DNA of 64,000 bases from Mantamonas sphyraenae (Eukaryota; CRuMs; Mantamonadidae), in the NCBI GenBank assembly GCA_026936335.1, contig JAPMXV010000035.1:186001-250000 (forward strand), read 5' to 3'. Shown in pieces: positions 32,264 through 41,655 of this stretch. The notes under the pieces are model-generated. The model had not been told where the DNA came from and did no database searches. It saw only the letters and a list, made by a program, of their open reading frames with translations. Position 1 is the first letter of the stretch, and each line of letters starts with the position of its first letter. A program made the position numbers and the translations under genes.

Positions 32264-35200
32264 ACCGGCGGCAGCGCCGCTGTTTACGTGCAGCCAGACA
32301 CGCTGGACGAACTGCTGCACCTGCGTGCACAGTACGCAGACCAAGCCACGCGTCTGGTTGCGGGAAACACATCCATTGGAGTGGCAAAGTACTATTCGCC
32401 GTCGCCGCTGGACCACCCGTCGGTGTACATCGACGTGACCCAGGTGCCGGAACTGCACGGCACCAACGTGGGCCCAAGGGCCTCACTGTGGGCGCCAACA
32501 TGACGCTGTGTGACTACATCAGCACGCTGGAAACGGAAGCCAAGTCGCAGCCAAAGTTTGGTGCGCATCTGCCCGCACTGGTGCGCCACCTCAAGGTGGT
32601 GGCCAATGCACAGGTGCGCTCGGTGGCCTCGATTGCAGGCAACTTGATGTTGAACAAGGCACATCCAGACTTTCCATCGGATGTGCTGACGGTGCTGGTC
32701 ACGGCCAAGGCCACACTGACTGTGATGTCGCTCAGCGCGGGTGCGCAAACGGTGGACCTGCGCGACTGGAACGCATACAGCCTGCCCGGCGACGCAATCA
32801 TTCTGTCCGTGACACTGCCGTGGGACAACAACTTTGACTGGCACGTGGACACATTCAAGTCGAAGCTGCGCCATGCCAACTCCCATCCCATTGTCAACGC
32901 GGGCTTCAACGTGTCGGTGGATGCCAACGGCACCATCACAGAGGCGCTGCTGGTGTACGGTGGCGTGGACAGCGGCTCGCTGCTGCTGGCCGACAGCACC
33001 GCCGCGTATCTCGTGGGCAAGTCAGCCACCAGCAACGACACGCTGCAAGGCGCCCTGGCTGTGCTGCAGAAGGAGACGGTGCCCACACCGGATCCGCAAA
33101 AGGCCATGGGACCCGTGGCCAACCCCAAGTACAGGCAGACTGCAGCCCTGGGCTTCTTCTACCAGTTCTTCCTCACGCTGCAACCCAGCTTGCCTGCGGA
33201 TCTGCAAAGTGCGGCCGTGCACTATGAGCGCCCTTTGTCGCAGGGCACACAATCGTACAGCACAGACCCGAAGGAAGCCCCCGTGGGATCAGCGGTGCCC
33301 AAGATTGGCGGCTATGCACAGGCCTCGGGCGAGGCCAAGTACACCTGCGACGAACCGCTGGCGGAGAACGAGCTGTACGGTGCGTATGCCCTGAGCACGG
33401 TGGCTGTGGCGACGTTGGTAAGCATTGATGCAAGCAAGGCGCTGGCGATGCCCGGCGTGGTGGACTTTGTGAGCGCCGCCGACGTGGCCAAGGTCGGGGC
33501 CACCAACAACGCAGTGGGCAGCTTCCCCGGCGCCGAAGAGATCTTTGCCAGCGACCAAGTGCTGTACTACGGTCAGCCCATCGGGTTGGTGGTGGCCGAC
33601 ACGTGGGAACACGCCAGGCTGGCGGCTCTGGAGGTGACGGCGCAGTATTCCAACGTGACGGAGCCCATCCTGACGATCCAGCAGGCCATTGCAGCCAAGT
33701 CATTCCTGCCGGACAACCAGTACATGAGCCACATGAAGGACATGAGCAAGGGTGACGTCGACAAGGGGCTGGCCGCCTCGGACACGGTGCTCAAGGGCTC
33801 GCTCAGCTCCAACGGCCAGGAGCATTTCTACATGGAGACGCAGTCAGTGGCGGTGGCGCCCAGCGAAGAGGATGGTCTCACTGTGTTTGTCAGCTCGCAA
33901 GGCCCGGCTGCGGTTCGGTCCATGCTGACGACGGTGTTTGGCCTCAGCGCAAGCAAAATCAGCGTGACCACCAAACGAGCTGGCGGCGGCTTTGGCGGCA
34001 AACTGAACCGATGCCATCCGGTGACGGCGGCCACGGCGGTGGCTGCGCTGAAGCTGGGCGTACCCGTGCGCACGCAGCTGGACCGACAGACAGACATGAC
34101 GGCGATGGGCCACCGCACACCGTTCTACGCCGAATACGAGGTGGGTGTCATGAAGGACGGCACCATCAACGCCATGAAGGTGCACTTTTATGCAGACGGT
34201 GGTGCATACCACGCGGGCGGGTTTGGGTCCAACGACATGTGTCTGCTGTGGAGCGACGGCGCATACGACATCCCCAACTTTTATGTGGCGGGCGACGTGT
34301 GCAAGACAAACCTGGCAGCCAACACAGCCATGCGTGCACCCGGTGCGTTTGAGGGCATGTACTTTGTGGAGCGAATCGTGGAGCGTGTGGGTCGGCAGCT
34401 GCAGATGTCGCCCGTGGACGTGCGCACAAAGAACTTCTACAAGGTTGGCAGCGTGACGCCATACGGGCAGACGCTCAAGTATTGCAACCTGGAGACAGTG
34501 TTTGCGGAGGTGCAGAAGAATGCGGCGTACTCAGACATGGTGGCAGAGGCGCAGGCGTACAACAAGGCCAACCGTTGGCGCAAGCGTGGTGTGGGCATTG
34601 TGCCCACCAAGTATGGCATCAACCCCATCGGCCACCAGGAGTCTGTGATTGTCAACGTGTACGGGGACGATGGCAGCGTGGTGGTGACCACGAGCGGCGT
34701 CGAGGTCGGGCAGGGACTCAACACAAAGGTGGCGCAGGCCGTGGCGTACGAGCTGGGCGTGGACCTGGACATGCTCACACAGGGTGTCAACAGCACCGAT
34801 CGCATTCCGAACAGCATTGTGACGGGCGGGTCGAGTACAAGTGAGGCATGTGTGGCAGCGGCGCAACAGGCGTGTGCAACCATCAACGACCGACTGGCAC
34901 CATTCAAGAAGGCCGACCCGTCGGGAGGGTGGAAGAAGTGGGTGGCAGCCGCCAATGCCAAGGGCATTGACCTGAGCGTGAACGCACAGTATGACCCGCA
35001 GCCGTCGAACAACGACACGTTCCTGTACTTTACGTGGGGCGCGGCCGTGTGCTACGTGGAGCTGGACGTGATCTCGGGCGAGGTGCAGATCTTGCACACC
35101 GAGATGGTGTTTGACTATGGCCAGTCGCTGAACCCGATGATTGACATTGGCCAGAGCGAGGGTGCCTTTGTTCAAGCCATCGGCTACTTCCATACCGAGA

Positions 35201-35538
35201 ACATGGCGTACGGAAGCGATGGACGCAACCTGATTGCAGGCACGTGGGAGTACAAGCCTCCCGAGGTGCCTGACATCCCGCTGGTGTTCAACGTAAGCCT
35301 CCTGGAGGACTCACCCAACCCTGTGGGCATTCTGGGCTCCAAGGCCTCGGGTGAGCCGCCCTACATGCTCGGCGTCTCCTTGCTGTTTGCTCTGGAGAAC
35401 GCCGTGCAGGCGGCTCGCGATCAGTCCGCCCAGACCAACGAAGAGGCCGCGGAAGAGCTGCAGTTGCCCGTGCCATCTACCGTTGTTGATCTGCAGCTCA
35501 ACTGCATTCTCGACATCAGTCAGTTTACGCTGGAGTGA
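30814..35538 (+). CDS. XDH: Xanthine dehydrogenase with an N-terminal PB1 domain
   Basis: About 1,570 residues, longer than the usual 1,330-1,400. Residues 26-110 form a PB1-type domain with the OPCA motif (LKLLYLDEDGDWCVISSELE), a protein-protein interaction fold not known to me in this enzyme. From about residue 186 the molybdenum hydroxylase starts: 2Fe-2S ligands in VGCGEGGCGACTVL, then CGYCSSGM and CRCTGF, a Cys/Ser/Gln-rich insert, the FAD domain (RLVAGNTSIGV, VASIAGNLML), and the molybdopterin domain with QEHFYMET, GGGFGGK, TAMRAPG and the catalytic-Glu motif GEPP. XDH oxidises hypoxanthine and xanthine to urate. The FAD part 32265-32470 lies one frame off: the entry fits a short intron or indel near 32149-32264, the exit needs one extra C near 32477. 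RAPGAFEG replaces the usual FRGFG, so substrate range may differ. Confidence 0.85.
31978..32262 (+). repeat. Trinucleotide-rich tract in the XDH gene
   Basis: A TCG/TCA run (31978-32008, poly-Ser) is followed after about 200 bp by a CAG run (32228-32262). The tract lies between the 2Fe-2S and FAD domains, and the reading frame of the FAD domain changes near its end, so the CAG run may sit in an intron or mark an indel. Confidence 0.8.
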
Positions 35539-35580
35539 TGAAAGAATGAAGAACAAGGTTTGTTGTCGACGTGTGCAGAG

Positions 35581-36419
35581 ACTGTGCATTCATTCCGTGA
35601 TGCATGGTGTCGTGCGTCTGTCACTTACCCGCTCCTCCTCACGTCCTTCCGCCCCACGGCGTGCCCTTCAGCGTCGTCGTCTTCTTCTGCACAACAAACA
35701 CCACTCCCTCCCGATGCTTGTGTCCGTGAGGTACCTGATCGTACTGGCGTTGCGAGTCGTAGTACAGACGCTGGTTGAACAGCATGGTGTACATGCCGGT
35801 GGACTCAAACACTTTCGCGTAGTCGATGATGGTCGTGTGTCCACCTCCATGCCCATGGATCTCAGGGCACAGGTTGTGCACCTGAAACACATGCACAATC
35901 ACACATCCGCCAGGCGCAAGGTGTCTGTGGATGTTGTGCAGAGCTGCAAAGAACCAAGCTCGGTCCACGACGTCAATGGTGTACGACGAGATGACCAGAT
36001 CGTACGTACCTACGTCGGGAAGCTCTGGATGGTCGTCCATGGAGCCATGGAAGAACTTGAAGTGGGGAAAGTCCTTGCTGTTGACCTCGACTGCCTTCTT
36101 GGACGGGTCGATGCCCACACCGAGCTCACACTTCCAGCGCTTGCACATCTGGTCCATCCTGGACGCGTACGAGGGACCTGTGGAACGGCAGGGGAGGCGC
36201 AATGAGTGGGTGGGGGGGGAGGGAGTAAAGGGAAGGGGAGGTGAGCAGCAAGGGAGAGGAAGGGAGGGAAGGGTGGGAGCGGGGGGAAATTGCGGGAGTG
36301 TCGGGGCAGTTGGGAGTGGAAACAGGCGACTCACCATAGTCGAGGACACGCTTAAAGTCACGCCCCAGGTCTTTGAGGACGAGGTAGACAATGTCGTTGT
36401 CGATGTTCCACTTCTTGTA
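35581..36419 (+). repeat. Direct repeat unit A (methyltransferase 3' half)
   Basis: About 840 bp nearly identical to 36799-37637 in the same orientation. It covers exons 2 and 3, one intron and the 3' flank of the methyltransferase gene A. The match ends at CTTCTTGTA, at the start of exon 2. Confidence 0.9.
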
Positions 36420-36712
36420 CCCCTGCAAAGGAAACTCACTGTGAGCGGCCGGACGTGTACACACGAGGATCCACAAGTGACACAACTTACTTCCAGGTTG
36501 CGATCAAAGTAAGCATCTGCTTCAGCCATACTGCCGTACGCTGTGTGGCCATACTCGCGTTTTCGGAAGCCGTGCACTGCGGGAATCGCTAGCGAGCCTG
36601 TCACGCGTGCCTCTGTGGAGCTATGCGTCGCATGTGGAACAAGCAAGGACGCCGTGAGGTAGCCCACGTAAAACAAGAGGATTGACGCGACTATGTGTCC
36701 GCCTCTTACCAT
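35639..36712 (-). CDS. Membrane-anchored SAM-dependent methyltransferase-like protein A
   Basis: Minus-strand exons 36491-36712, 36335-36422 and 35639-36177 give 282 residues with agreeing phases (GTAAGT and GTGAGT donors). A single N-terminal hydrophobic segment (VASILLFYVGYLTASLLVP) predicts a type II membrane anchor. The catalytic part has a class I methyltransferase pattern: RVLDYGGPSYASR (motif I-like), GVGIDPSKKAVEVN (acidic end of strand 2), VGTYDLVISSYTIDVV (motif IV) and HLAPGGCVIVHVFQ (motif V-VI). The substrate cannot be told. The C-terminus is basic with KKTTTLKG. It is convergent with XDH (100 bp between stops) and is the intact member of a three-gene tandem array. Confidence 0.75.
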   Translation of the reverse strand: MVRGGHIVASILLFYVGYLTASLLVPHATHSSTEARVTGSLAIPAVHGFRKREYGHTAYGSMAEADAYFDRNLEVSCVTCGSSCVHVRPLTVSFLCRGTRSGTSTTTLSTSSSKTWGVTLSVSSTMVSRLFPLPTAPTLPQFPPAPTLPSLPLPCCSPPLPFTPSPPTHSLRLPCRSTGPSYASRMDQMCKRWKCELGVGIDPSKKAVEVNSKDFPHFKFFHGSMDDHPELPDVGTYDLVISSYTIDVVDRAWFFAALHNIHRHLAPGGCVIVHVFQVHNLCPEIHGHGGGHTTIIDYAKVFESTGMYTMLFNQRLYYDSQRQYDQVPHGHKHREGVVFVVQKKTTTLKGTPWGGRT

Positions 36713-36798
36713 GGGGAGCGGTGGACGGGATGAGCTGCAACAGGAAGGGCGGTCAGACATCAGCTCAGATCCAGCCAAACTCACACTTGTGTGCTGAA

Positions 36799-37637
36799 AC
36801 TGTGCATTCATTCCGTGATGCATGGTGTCGTCGTCTGTCACTTGCAGGCTCCTCCTCACGTCCTTCCGCCCCACGGCGTGCCCTTCAGCGTCGTCGTCTT
36901 CTTCTGCACAACAAACACCACTCCCTCCCGATGCTTGTGTCCGTGAGGTACCTGATCGTACTGACGTTGCGAGTCGTAGTAGAGGCGCTGGTTGAACAGC
37001 ATGGTGTACATGCCGGTGGACTCAAACACTTTCGCGTAGTCGATGATGGTCGTGTGTCCACCTCCATGCCCATGGATCTCAGGGCACAGGTTGTGCACCT
37101 GAAACACATGCACAATCACACATCCGCCAGGCGCAAGGTGTCTGTGGATGTTGTGCAGAGCTGCAAAGAACCAGCTCGGTCCACGACGTCAATGGTGTAC
37201 GACGAGATGACCAGATCGTACGTGCCTACGTCGGGAAGCTCTGGATGGTCGTCCATGGAGCCATGGAAGAACTTGAAGTGGGGAAAGTCCTTGCTGTTGA
37301 CCTCGACTGCCTTCTTGGACGGGTCGATGCCCACACCGAGCTCACACTTCCACCGCTTGCACATCTGGTCCATCCTGGACGCGTACGAGGGACCTGTGGA
37401 ACGGCAGGGGAGGCGCAATTGGAGTGGGTGGGGGGGAGGGAGTAAAGGGAAGGGGAGGTGAGCAGCAAGGGAGAGAGAAAGGGAGGGAAGGTGGGAGCGG
37501 GGGGAAATTGCGGGAGTGTCGGGGCAGTTGGGAGTGGAAACAGGCGACTCACCATAGTCGAGGACACGCTTAAAGTCACGCCCCAGGTCCTTGAGGACGA
37601 GGTAGACAATGTCGTTGTCGATGTTCCACTTCTTGTA
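36799..37637 (+). repeat. Direct repeat unit B (methyltransferase 3' half)
   Basis: Near-identical to 35581-36419. A few substitutions and one-base indels separate the copies, so the duplication is recent or has been homogenised. Upstream exons (37742-37951 versus 36491-36712) are similar but more divergent. Confidence 0.9.
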
Positions 37638-37951
37638 GGTCTATTGTGGCATGTGCGCGCGTGTGTGTGTGTGTGTCAGCAACCGTGACGGCTGCGGCGT
37701 TTCTCGACGCCCCACCGGCTCCCAAAACAGAGCGCACTTACATCCAGGTTGCGATCAAAGTAAGCATCTGCTTCAGCCATACTGCTGTACGCTGTGTGGC
37801 CGTACTCGCGTTTGCGAAATCCCGGCACCAGAGGGAAAACCTGGCCGCCGGCTGCCTCACTCCCCGACGGGCTATCGACCGACATCATCATCACCACAGC
37901 AAACGCCACGCCTGCCAGGAAGCAAACGAGTCCGGCAGTGAGTTTGGACAT
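36856..37951 (-). pseudogene. Methyltransferase-like copy B, frameshifted
   Basis: Exons 37742-37951 and 37553-37640 are intact and in phase, with the anchor LTAGLVCFLAGVAFAVVMMM and the shared block FRKREYGHTAYSSMAEADAY. The third exon (from 37393) matches gene A until the sequence after SSYTIDVVDRA, where one A is missing relative to copy A (plus strand CCAGCTCGG near 37170 versus CCAAGCTCGG near 35957). The frame then ends early, at 37116, losing motif V onward, while the lost C-terminal half stays open in another frame down to 36856. It is either a very young pseudogene or a sequence error; everything else about the gene looks functional. Confidence 0.75.
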
Positions 37952-38024
37952 GTGCGTTCAAAACAAAAGTACGGTTGGGCACCGGAGCGCGGGGGTTTTT
38001 GATCTGAACACCCTCTCTCCCTTT

Positions 38025-39391
38025 TCAGTTCCACGGGTTGTTGGCCAGCTCGCCAGCAGACAGCTTCTGCAGCACCACAATGCGCGCAATGTTCTTGATT
38101 GGGTCTGTGCGGCCCTCCATGTACTGGTTCCCGTTGGAAGCGTCCACCCGTTGGTCCAGCAGGTTGCGATACAGGCCACTCTTCTCCAACATATCAGCAT
38201 AGTCCACCAGGTAGCTTTCGTATCCGTACTCTGCCGGCCGCCGCTCTGCACAGTTGTTGAACATGTCTCTGCTAAACAGAATCAGGTGCTGCTGCTCTCC
38301 CAACAGCTGCGATACACGTCCAACCCCGACCCCGATGTCAGTACCCTCTTCCCTGTAGACCAACCTCTGTTCCACTTTGAATTGCCCGTCCCCATTCCCC
38401 CTTCGATGTCCTTTCCTCCCTCTCACCCCGCGTTTCACCTACATCGTGCATTCCTTGGATGCTTGCCCACAGCCTGCTGCGGTCCACACGGTCCAACACG
38501 TTGTACGAGATCACTGCATGAAAGGTGCCCTTCCACCCAGCGTCGTACGGGGCCATGTCGTCTGGTGTACCCTCCACTATCTGCACGTTGCTGTACTTGG
38601 CCTTGCTCAGCTCCAGAGCTGTCCATGCGGTTGAATGCACACGCCGTACAATTCAAGGTCATGCGATGCCACCTGCTGGTGTAAGCACGATGCTATTTGT
38701 TGGTTCGCAGTAGCCCCTGTCATGAACCCAACCCCCAACGCCCTCGAGCTTCAACTCACCCTTTTTCGACGGGTCCACGTTCACAGCCAGCTCACAGTTC
38801 CATTTGGCACACATGGTACCCACACGTGATCCTGATCCTCCGTCTGTTACGCCCCATCCATCCCATCCATTCCATCTGTGTCAGCTGCTGTTGCGAGTGT
38901 ACGAAACGCTCGCTCCGGAACCCCTCTCAAACTTCAGCTCCCCTGTGTCACTTACTAAACTCCACGATGCGCTTGTACTCCTTCCCAAACCGCTTCATGA
39001 TCCGCATGATGATATCCGTGTCCTCGCTGTACTGCATGGAGGCATGGTTGCCGCTCTCCAGCGCCTGGTTCTCCTCAGCCACCTGCGCGTCCGAAATGCT
39101 CCCGTAGCGGCTTCGTGTAGCCGGGGCGCTGTCCGTCGGCTTATCCTCCTTGCTTTCCGCCTTGGGGCACGGCTTTTGCGTGCATGGTGGACAGGTGGAT
39201 TTGGATTTCGAGCACTTTGGGCATGGTTTGGGCGTGGGACAGCTGGTTTCGCAATCACGACAGCTCTTTTCCGCCGCGTGCTTCTCGACACGTGCCGGCG
39301 CGGTCATCTCCGCCCTGTTTGCTGCACCCAACATAGACATAAACATGACGCCCACCGTAAAGCCAACCAAGAGCACGACGCCAGTACGCAT
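38025..39391 (-). CDS. Membrane-anchored methyltransferase-like protein C
   Basis: Four minus-strand exons, 38956-39391, 38760-38831, 38443-38618 and 38025-38306, join with consistent phases to give 321 residues. The N-terminal hydrophobic segment (TGVVLLVGFTVGVMFMSML) predicts a type II anchor. A Cys/Pro/Lys-rich stalk follows (CETSCPTPKPCPKCSKSK), absent from A and B. The fold part aligns with gene A: KWNCELAVNVDPSKK, KGTFHAVISYNVLDRVD, HLILFSRDMFNN. The motif I glycines are poorly kept (YKRIVEFRSRVGT), so catalytic ability is doubtful. It has one more intron than gene A. ATG 39436 or 39442 are alternative starts; 39391 was chosen by analogy with A and B. Confidence 0.65.
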
Positions 39392-39454
39392 CCTGCAAGT
39401 GTGTGAGTTGGAGTGTGCAGGACGGCGCTTTCCCATGTCCATTTTCGTCACGCT

Positions 39455-41507
39455 TTACTTGACAATGGTCAAATCATCCAACGTCATCCCACGCGCACGA
39501 GCGATGGCCTGGAGCAGTACACGCTGAGCGTGCTGGCCACGCTTGCCAGCTTTCTTGTGTCGCGTCAGCGTAATCACATCCGGCCGGATGATGTGATTGG
39601 AGATAAGATAGGCAATATCCCGTGCCAGCATGTGCAATGCCTCGTCCTCCGTTTTGGCAGGATACAGGCTCTGGCACAGTCGCTCGGGAAAGTGTCTCCC
39701 CAACACACCCTTCTGTTTGCGAGTCATACTCTTTGTCATTGTCGCCAAATCCTCCAGTGGCTTGCACGACTTGCCGTTCACCTGTACGTCTCGGTTGTGT
39801 GCGTCTGCGCGTCGCGGCCCCGTCTTTCTCCTGTGCAGCAGGCGTTTCGCTTGACGAATCAGGCGAGCACGGTGGTCCACCGTGCAGTCCTGCGTCGACA
39901 GCCATGCCGACATGTCGTAGCACAGTTGCATCAGGTTCTGTCTTTGCTCCGTGGAAAACAGATCGGCCATTGTCTTGGCCACCCGAATCGACATGCCTCC
40001 CCGCGAAAACACGTCCAGATCCACGTCCAGGATTTGTCGCTCCGTCTCTCCAATACGCCACCCGTAGTCCACTCCCTTGTGCGCCTTTTTGTCTGCGTGG
40101 CCCTGTTGCGTCTCTTTATCGTAGCGCATCATCGGCACCAGCCGCACATGGTACTCGGTGCTGTGTTGCAAAGACTCCTTGTCCTTGCCGTTTGTCCCGT
40201 CCACCCTGTGGCTACCCCCCTCACGTCCGCAGACGTCGCTGCATGCTGCAGGACCATGGATTACCATGTGTGGCGTGGCGCCGGCGTGGATACGGCTCCG
40301 TCCCAGCTGGCAGCGTTGTTCTGCTCCTGCCGGCACGTTTGCCTTCCACACAGGCTTCAGCCACACAAAACGCGACACCAGACCCGTCCACACGCTGGCC
40401 AGGTTGTATGTGTCGGCACCCACTCCACTCTCCTTCACAAACTTGGTCACACCCTGCGGCATGCCCGGGTGAAACACCGGCGGTGGATTCATCCCGCTGT
40501 GAAGGTCCACACGCACCACCGTCTGCCATTCAGTCCATACATATGTGTGCGAGTGCGTTTTGAGAGAAAGTGTCAGGAGTGTGCCACCCATCAGGTGCTC
40601 GTGTGTGGATGTGTGCTGGTGTGCGTTGTGTGCTGCTTGGGGAAACACTCACCAAACCGAAACTCGGCACCAGCTTTTGCTTGGCCGCCAGCAGCCACCA
40701 CCGCAGCACCTTCTTCCGGTTGCGGGTCAGGAACACCGTCGGCAGAGTGTTGGCCGCCAGCTTGGCCTCGGCTGCACTGCCTCCTTTCGCCTTCACCTCT
40801 GCTGAGCGCGTCTTCCACCATTCTGCAAACGGAGTCACCTTGAGTTTGATCTTTCGCCGACGCTTCTTGCGTCGCACGTACGTCTTGCGCCCCACCATCC
40901 CACGCGGCTTGTGCCGCTTGAATCTGTTGCGCACTCGTTTGCGCATGGCACGCTTGAACAATGTCACTGCGCTCGACGGCGTCGGCGACGGTTCGGGCGT
41001 CGCGGTTTCCTCGTCGTCGCTCTTCTCCTCGTCGCTTGGACTGCCCTCATCCACTACAGGAATCTTTTGCGCTGCAGGCGTCGCCCTCACTGTAGTTTCC
41101 TTTCCTCCTTCTGCTCCCCGCTCTTCCTTGCCCTTCTTGCTCGTGCTAGCGCCGTCCGTGTGCTCGTCCGCTTGCTTCCTGCCTGACGTCACCGACTCCA
41201 CCGTCGGCGGCCGCCTGTCGTCGCTACGCGCTCCATCGCTGCCGCTGCTGCTGTCTGCAAACGCTGCATACAGCACAAAGCCCACCACCACCGCCACGGC
41301 AATGGCTGCCGCTGCTTTGCCTGCGGGCTGCTCCAGAAACCCTGCTGCACCTCGTCCGCTTCTCCTTCGCTTGCTCTTCATCGGTAGCTCGTCGTCCTGC
41401 AGCCGCTCGCCTGTCCCCACCGCCGTTGCTCCACCCACAAACAGTGGTGCTTCTGCCATCAGATCTGCCCCGAGAGCATGCCCTCTCTTCCGTGCCTGTT
41501 GCTGCAT
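39455..41507 (-). CDS. UPF0489 (C5orf22-like) protein with a membrane anchor
   Basis: Two minus-strand exons, 40653-41507 and 39455-40522 (donor GTGAGT, acceptor GGCAG, phase 0), give 640 residues. The C-terminal 400 residues match the UPF0489 family (human C5orf22), whose function is unknown: LPTVFLTRNRKKVLRWWLLA, TVVRVDLHSG across the splice, ASVWTGLVSRFVWLKPVW, ILDVDLDVFS and IRPDVITLTR. The N-terminal 220 residues are unusual: a hydrophobic segment (AAAAIAVAVVVGFVLYAAF) suggesting a signal anchor, then an acidic/Ser-rich linker and a strongly basic stretch (FKRHKPRGMVGRKTYVRRKK). It is head-to-head with VPS11 (148 bp). Family membership is based on motif order rather than high identity. 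Confidence 0.68.
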
Positions 41508-41655
41508 CACACGCTCGTTTTGGCCTCTGCACCGCGTGCCCCAACCTTTCCTCCTCGTGCGTGTGACCCCGCCCTTCCAATTCTCTGCCCCACCTAAACG
41601 TTGCTAACCCAGTTGTGTCCACGTCGCCCGTGCCTTTTCTCCTCCCCATCTGCAG

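Noticed and set aside
36856-37119. A separate small gene at the end of methyltransferase copy B
   Set aside because: It is the C-terminal half of copy B displaced by a one-base deletion, identical in content to the end of copy A.
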